A DNA stretch of 37,008 nt, taken from the NCBI RefSeq assembly GCF_900169165.1, contig NZ_FXYY01000028.1, forward strand, positions 1 to 37,008, read 5' to 3'. Below, piece by piece: positions 32,348 to 37,008 of this stretch. Positions within the stretch are counted from its first letter, which is position 1; the number at the start of each line of letters is the position of its first letter. The DNA comes from Brevibacterium linens ATCC 9172. GTDB lineage: Bacteria; Actinomycetota; Actinomycetes; Actinomycetales; Brevibacteriaceae. A program made the position numbers and the translations under genes. The notes under the pieces are model-generated. The model worked only from the letters and a program-made list of their open reading frames with translations, had not been told where the DNA came from and searched no databases.

Positions 32348-33391
32348 ATGAGCATCCAAATGACACACCGAGCCGGTTCCGAATCCGATTCCGCCGGGCC
32401 TTCTGCCGCCTTTCCCGAGGTGACGGAGCCCGTGCTCAGACGGGTCCAGGACACGGTCATCGCCTGGTTCGAAGAAGCCGCCCGCGACCTGCCGTGGAGG
32501 GCTCCGAACACGAGCGCCTGGGCGATCCTCGTCAGCGAGATCATGTCTCAGCAGACCCCTGTCGCCCGGGTGGAACCACGGTGGCGTGCCTGGATGCAGA
32601 TGTGGCCGACCCCGGCCGATCTCGCTGCCGCGCCGACCTCCGAGGTCCTCCACGCCTGGGACCGTTTGGGCTACCCGCGCAGGGCCCTGCGGCTGCAGGA
32701 AGCCGCCGGAGTCATCGCTGCGAACCTGGACAACCGGGTTCCCGAAACGACCGAAGAACTCGAACGCCTGCCGGGCATCGGGTCCTATACCGCCGCTGCG
32801 GTCTCGTCCTTCGCCTTCGGCCGAAAGACGACCGTGCTCGACACGAATGTCCGTCGGGTTCTCATCCGCCTCTTCGCAGGAAGAGAACGTCCCACCAGCT
32901 CCCCCAGCCGGAAGGAGACTGCCTGGGCGGCCGGCCTCGTGCCCGAGGATGAACATGTTGAGTGGAACGCCGGTGTCATGGAGTTCGGGGCCCTCGTCTG
33001 CACGGCTCGCAATCCCGATTGCCCCGCCTGCCCGCTTCAGGACATCTGCACATGGAACCGGTTGGGCCGACCCGCCTCGGCGACGAAACCGAAGACTCAG
33101 AAGTGGGCGGGCACGGATCGCCAGCTGCGCGGAGCGATCATGGACGTTCTCAAAGCCGCCCATGCTGCTGAGGACGACCGGCACGGCGTCAGCCTCGACG
33201 TCTTCACCACTGCGATGACCGACTTCGATCCGGCGCTTCTCGACTCATTGGCCGAATCCACGGCCGCAGCAGTGGCGCGAGTGCGCGAACTCAGCGCCGA
33301 CCGGGACAGGATCTCTCGACTCATCTCTGATCTCGTCACCGACGGACTGGCACAGCAGATCGACGGGCGATTGGCACTGCCGAACCGCTGA
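32348..33391 (+). CDS. mutY: A/G-specific adenine DNA glycosylase
   Basis: This 347-residue base-excision enzyme removes adenine mispaired with 8-oxoguanine. Catalytic residues are E64 in SEIMSQQTPV and D165 in VLDTNVRR, with the helix-hairpin-helix LPGIGSYTA at 141-149. The 4Fe-4S cluster ligands are C218-x6-C225-x2-C228-x5-C234. The C-terminal ~105 residues are not a NUDIX/MutT-like 8-oxoG recognition domain but look like a helical, winged-helix-type segment. The ATG at 32348 is 24 bp from the divergent membrane-protein start, so both promoters are squeezed together or lie inside the genes. Confidence 0.95.
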   Translation: MSIQMTHRAGSESDSAGPSAAFPEVTEPVLRRVQDTVIAWFEEAARDLPWRAPNTSAWAILVSEIMSQQTPVARVEPRWRAWMQMWPTPADLAAAPTSEVLHAWDRLGYPRRALRLQEAAGVIAANLDNRVPETTEELERLPGIGSYTAAAVSSFAFGRKTTVLDTNVRRVLIRLFAGRERPTSSPSRKETAWAAGLVPEDEHVEWNAGVMEFGALVCTARNPDCPACPLQDICTWNRLGRPASATKPKTQKWAGTDRQLRGAIMDVLKAAHAAEDDRHGVSLDVFTTAMTDFDPALLDSLAESTAAAVARVRELSADRDRISRLISDLVTDGLAQQIDGRLALPNR

Positions 33392-33483
33392 CGACCGGGC
33401 CGCGGTGCGACAACTGGAAATGCAGAGGTGGTGCGGCCGCCATCGCCCCCACCGGCCGGTGAGAGGTGTGAACCGCGTCCGTC

Positions 33484-34068
33484 TCAGAGGTATTTGATCA
33501 TCCGTGAGTTGCCCAGGGTGTTCGGTTTCACCCGTGCCAGATCGAGGAACTCTGCCACACCCTCATCGGTGGAGTGAAGCAGTTCGACGTAGACCTCGGG
33601 TGAGACGGGGATGCCTTTGATCGGCTCGAAGCCGAGCGATCCGAAGAATCCGGTCTCGAAGGTCAGGCAGAACACTCGGTCGACACCGATCTCACGGGCA
33701 TCGGTGAGGAGCTGTCTGATGATCGCCTTGCCCACCCCCCTGCCCCGATAGTCCGGGGACGTGGCGACTGTGCGGGCCTCGGCGAGGTCAGCCCAGATGA
33801 TGTGCAGGGCACCGCAACCGGCGAGGATCTCCGAACCGTCGGGCTGCGGGTCGACGACCAACCAGAACTCCTGCAGCGACTCGAAGTACGTCACCGTGTC
33901 CTTGGCGAGCAGAATTCGCTCCCCGGCCAGCGGAGCAACCAGTGCCTCGATGCCTTTGACGTCGCCGGTCCTCGCCCGTCGCAGGTACAGGCCTCCGGGC
34001 AGTTCGTGCTTGGAATGGTGGTCCTCGGAGATCCGCTCGTGGTCGAAGTCGCCTGCATGTGAGCTCAT
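33484..34068 (-). CDS. argA: amino-acid N-acetyltransferase (N-acetylglutamate synthase), single GNAT domain
   Basis: This 194-residue GNAT acetyltransferase closely resembles the stand-alone N-acetylglutamate synthase of M. tuberculosis (Rv2747), which makes the first arginine-pathway intermediate. Conserved segments are LLAKDTVTYFESLQEFW, GCGALHIIWADLAEARTVA, the acetyl-CoA loop RGRGVGK at about 108-114, FCLTFETGFF and the C-terminal VKPNTLGNSRM. An upstream amino-acid-kinase domain is absent, as in that type. The start is uncertain: 34068 is used, but in-frame GTG/TTG/ATG codons up to 34086 are possible and GGAG sits just before 34086. It lies downstream of the clpC terminator and converges on mutY. 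Confidence 0.9.
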   Translation of the reverse strand: MSSHAGDFDHERISEDHHSKHELPGGLYLRRARTGDVKGIEALVAPLAGERILLAKDTVTYFESLQEFWLVVDPQPDGSEILAGCGALHIIWADLAEARTVATSPDYRGRGVGKAIIRQLLTDAREIGVDRVFCLTFETGFFGSLGFEPIKGIPVSPEVYVELLHSTDEGVAEFLDLARVKPNTLGNSRMIKYL

Positions 34069-34104
34069 ACCCACATTCAACACCATCTCCGGCTGCGGAT
34101 ACGA

Positions 34105-34147
34105 AAGAGTCCGGGGAGCCGACTTGCTGCCGACTCCCCGGACTCTT
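34105..34147 (-). terminator. intrinsic terminator of clpC
   Basis: AAGAGTCCGGGGAG and CTCCCCGGACTCTT form a perfect 14-bp stem with a 15-base loop, 28 bp after the clpC stop. On the minus strand the 3' arm ends in CTCTTTCG, a partial T-run. It separates clpC from argA, whose promoter must overlap this short region. Confidence 0.85.
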
Positions 34148-34175
34148 ACGCGTTATCCGAGAAGGTGATGAACGA

Positions 34176-36716
<2,541 letters not shown>

Positions 36717-36805
36717 ATTCATCCTCCTCGGTCTTCTGATTCTTCTGAGCCTAACCACCACGACCGCGGATCTATTGCAGGTTTCGCCATGAGCCGAATG
36801 GGTTT

Positions 36806-36816
36806 GGCTGTCGGCG
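36806..36816 (-). promoter_or_regulatory. candidate ClgR binding site upstream of clpC
   Basis: The minus strand reads CGCCGACAGCC here, which matches the core CGCYNANRGCG of the ClgR site, as I recall it from Corynebacterium, at 10 of 11 positions, with an AT-rich flank on one side. It lies 90 bp before the clpC start, a sensible place for an activator. ClgR controls clp genes in several actinomycetes. Confidence 0.45.
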
Positions 36817-36881
36817 AAATTCCATGGTCGCCGAGGCTTCGCCACCGTCGAACTGGGGCCGTACGCATTGCAGACCGCTGC

Positions 36882-36917
36882 GGGGGGGGGTGCCCCTATG
36901 TTTTAAGTCAAGGGGCA
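36882..36917. other. G9 tract followed by a 7-bp inverted repeat, clpC upstream region
   Basis: Nine consecutive G residues at 36882-36890 directly precede TGCCCCT (36891-36897), whose complement AGGGGCA is at 36911-36917 with an AT-rich 13-base spacer. The inverted repeat may be an operator for the divergent gene that leaves the window. The homopolymer is prone to slippage and to sequencing error. No gene is seen between the clpC start and 36964. Confidence 0.4.
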
Positions 36918-36963
36918 ACGACTAGTTTCTTCAAGAATATTCGGTAGGAGTCGAAAGGCAGGG

Positions 36964-37008
36964 ATGATCGGTCTGGGAACCAGCTCCCGGACTGATCTGG
37001 TACTCCGC
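36964..37008 (+). CDS. possible N-terminus of a gene leaving the window (partial, hypothetical)
   Basis: An ATG at 36964 opens 15 codons to the right edge (MIGLGTSSRTDLVLR) with AAAGG seven bases upstream and a second AGGAG further back, so initiation is plausible. It would be divergent from clpC with about 250 bp of shared regulatory DNA. It is too short to assign. In mycobacteria lsr2 lies upstream of clpC on the same strand, which this is not. Confidence 0.35.
   Translation, partial: MIGLGTSSRTDLVLR

Noticed and set aside
22974..32349. GCAATTGCGAAT shared by the gap before the ABM gene (22974-22985) and the gap before mutY (32338-32349)
   Set aside because: Chance sharing of a 12-mer is expected many times in 37 kb, and the two genes have no evident link.

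Overview
This is a 37 kb stretch of high-GC chromosome (roughly 65% by eye), densely packed with conserved housekeeping and catabolic genes. Gene content (RamA-like LuxR regulator, prpDBC, YkoEDC with a TPP riboswitch, ClpC with an LGF loop, single-domain ArgA of the Rv2747 type, sorting-signal surface protein) fits an actinomycete. The order Micrococcales, possibly Brevibacterium, is my best guess from content and style. I could not run a search. I see no phage, insertion sequence, CRISPR array, tRNA or rRNA.

Layout. 1-3161: acetate-type symporter plus DUF485 partner, facing a RamA-like GAF-LuxR regulator. 3177-10608, all on the minus strand: proC, a TIM-barrel sugar-phosphate isomerase-like gene, glpK, glpF, glpD and a Ppx/GppA phosphatase. 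The glycerol genes sit inside what is, in mycobacteria, a compact ppx/TIM-barrel/proC block. A 58-bp perfect palindrome lies between glpK and the TIM-barrel gene, and short tandem repeats fill both glp spacers. 10618-14987, minus strand: methylcitrate-cycle operon prpD-prpB-prpC followed by an enoyl-CoA hydratase-like gene and ppx, with overlapping or near-touching genes. 15183-18708: a NUDIX-like DUF4916 gene, a two-domain universal stress protein and a secreted, LPxTG-anchored metallophosphatase. 18847-21982: TPP riboswitch followed by the ECF transporter ykoE-ykoD-ykoC, with an apparent hairpin covering the ykoE ribosome binding site. 22005-24351: small genes including two adjacent SAM methyltransferases, one visibly lower in GC. 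24374-28286: LysR regulator divergent from an FAD amine/amino-acid oxidase and an ALDH7-type dehydrogenase, read here as a pipecolate / piperideine-6-carboxylate (lysine) catabolic module. 28333-37008: a small membrane protein, map, radA, a VOC protein, a single-pass membrane protein, mutY, argA and clpC. This resembles the radA-disA-mutY-clpC neighbourhood of other actinomycetes, but disA is absent from its usual place after radA.

How the genes fit together: several units converge on acyl-CoA and C3 metabolism (acetate uptake, propionate through methylcitrate, glycerol uptake and oxidation) and on amino-acid turnover (proline and arginine synthesis, lysine/pipecolate breakdown). The rest is DNA repair (RadA, MutY) and protein quality control (ClpC, MetAP).

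I did not find a convincing new defence or mobile system. The most interesting items are regulatory and architectural: the palindrome, the glp tandem repeats, the missing disA, the pipecolate module and the surface phosphatase.
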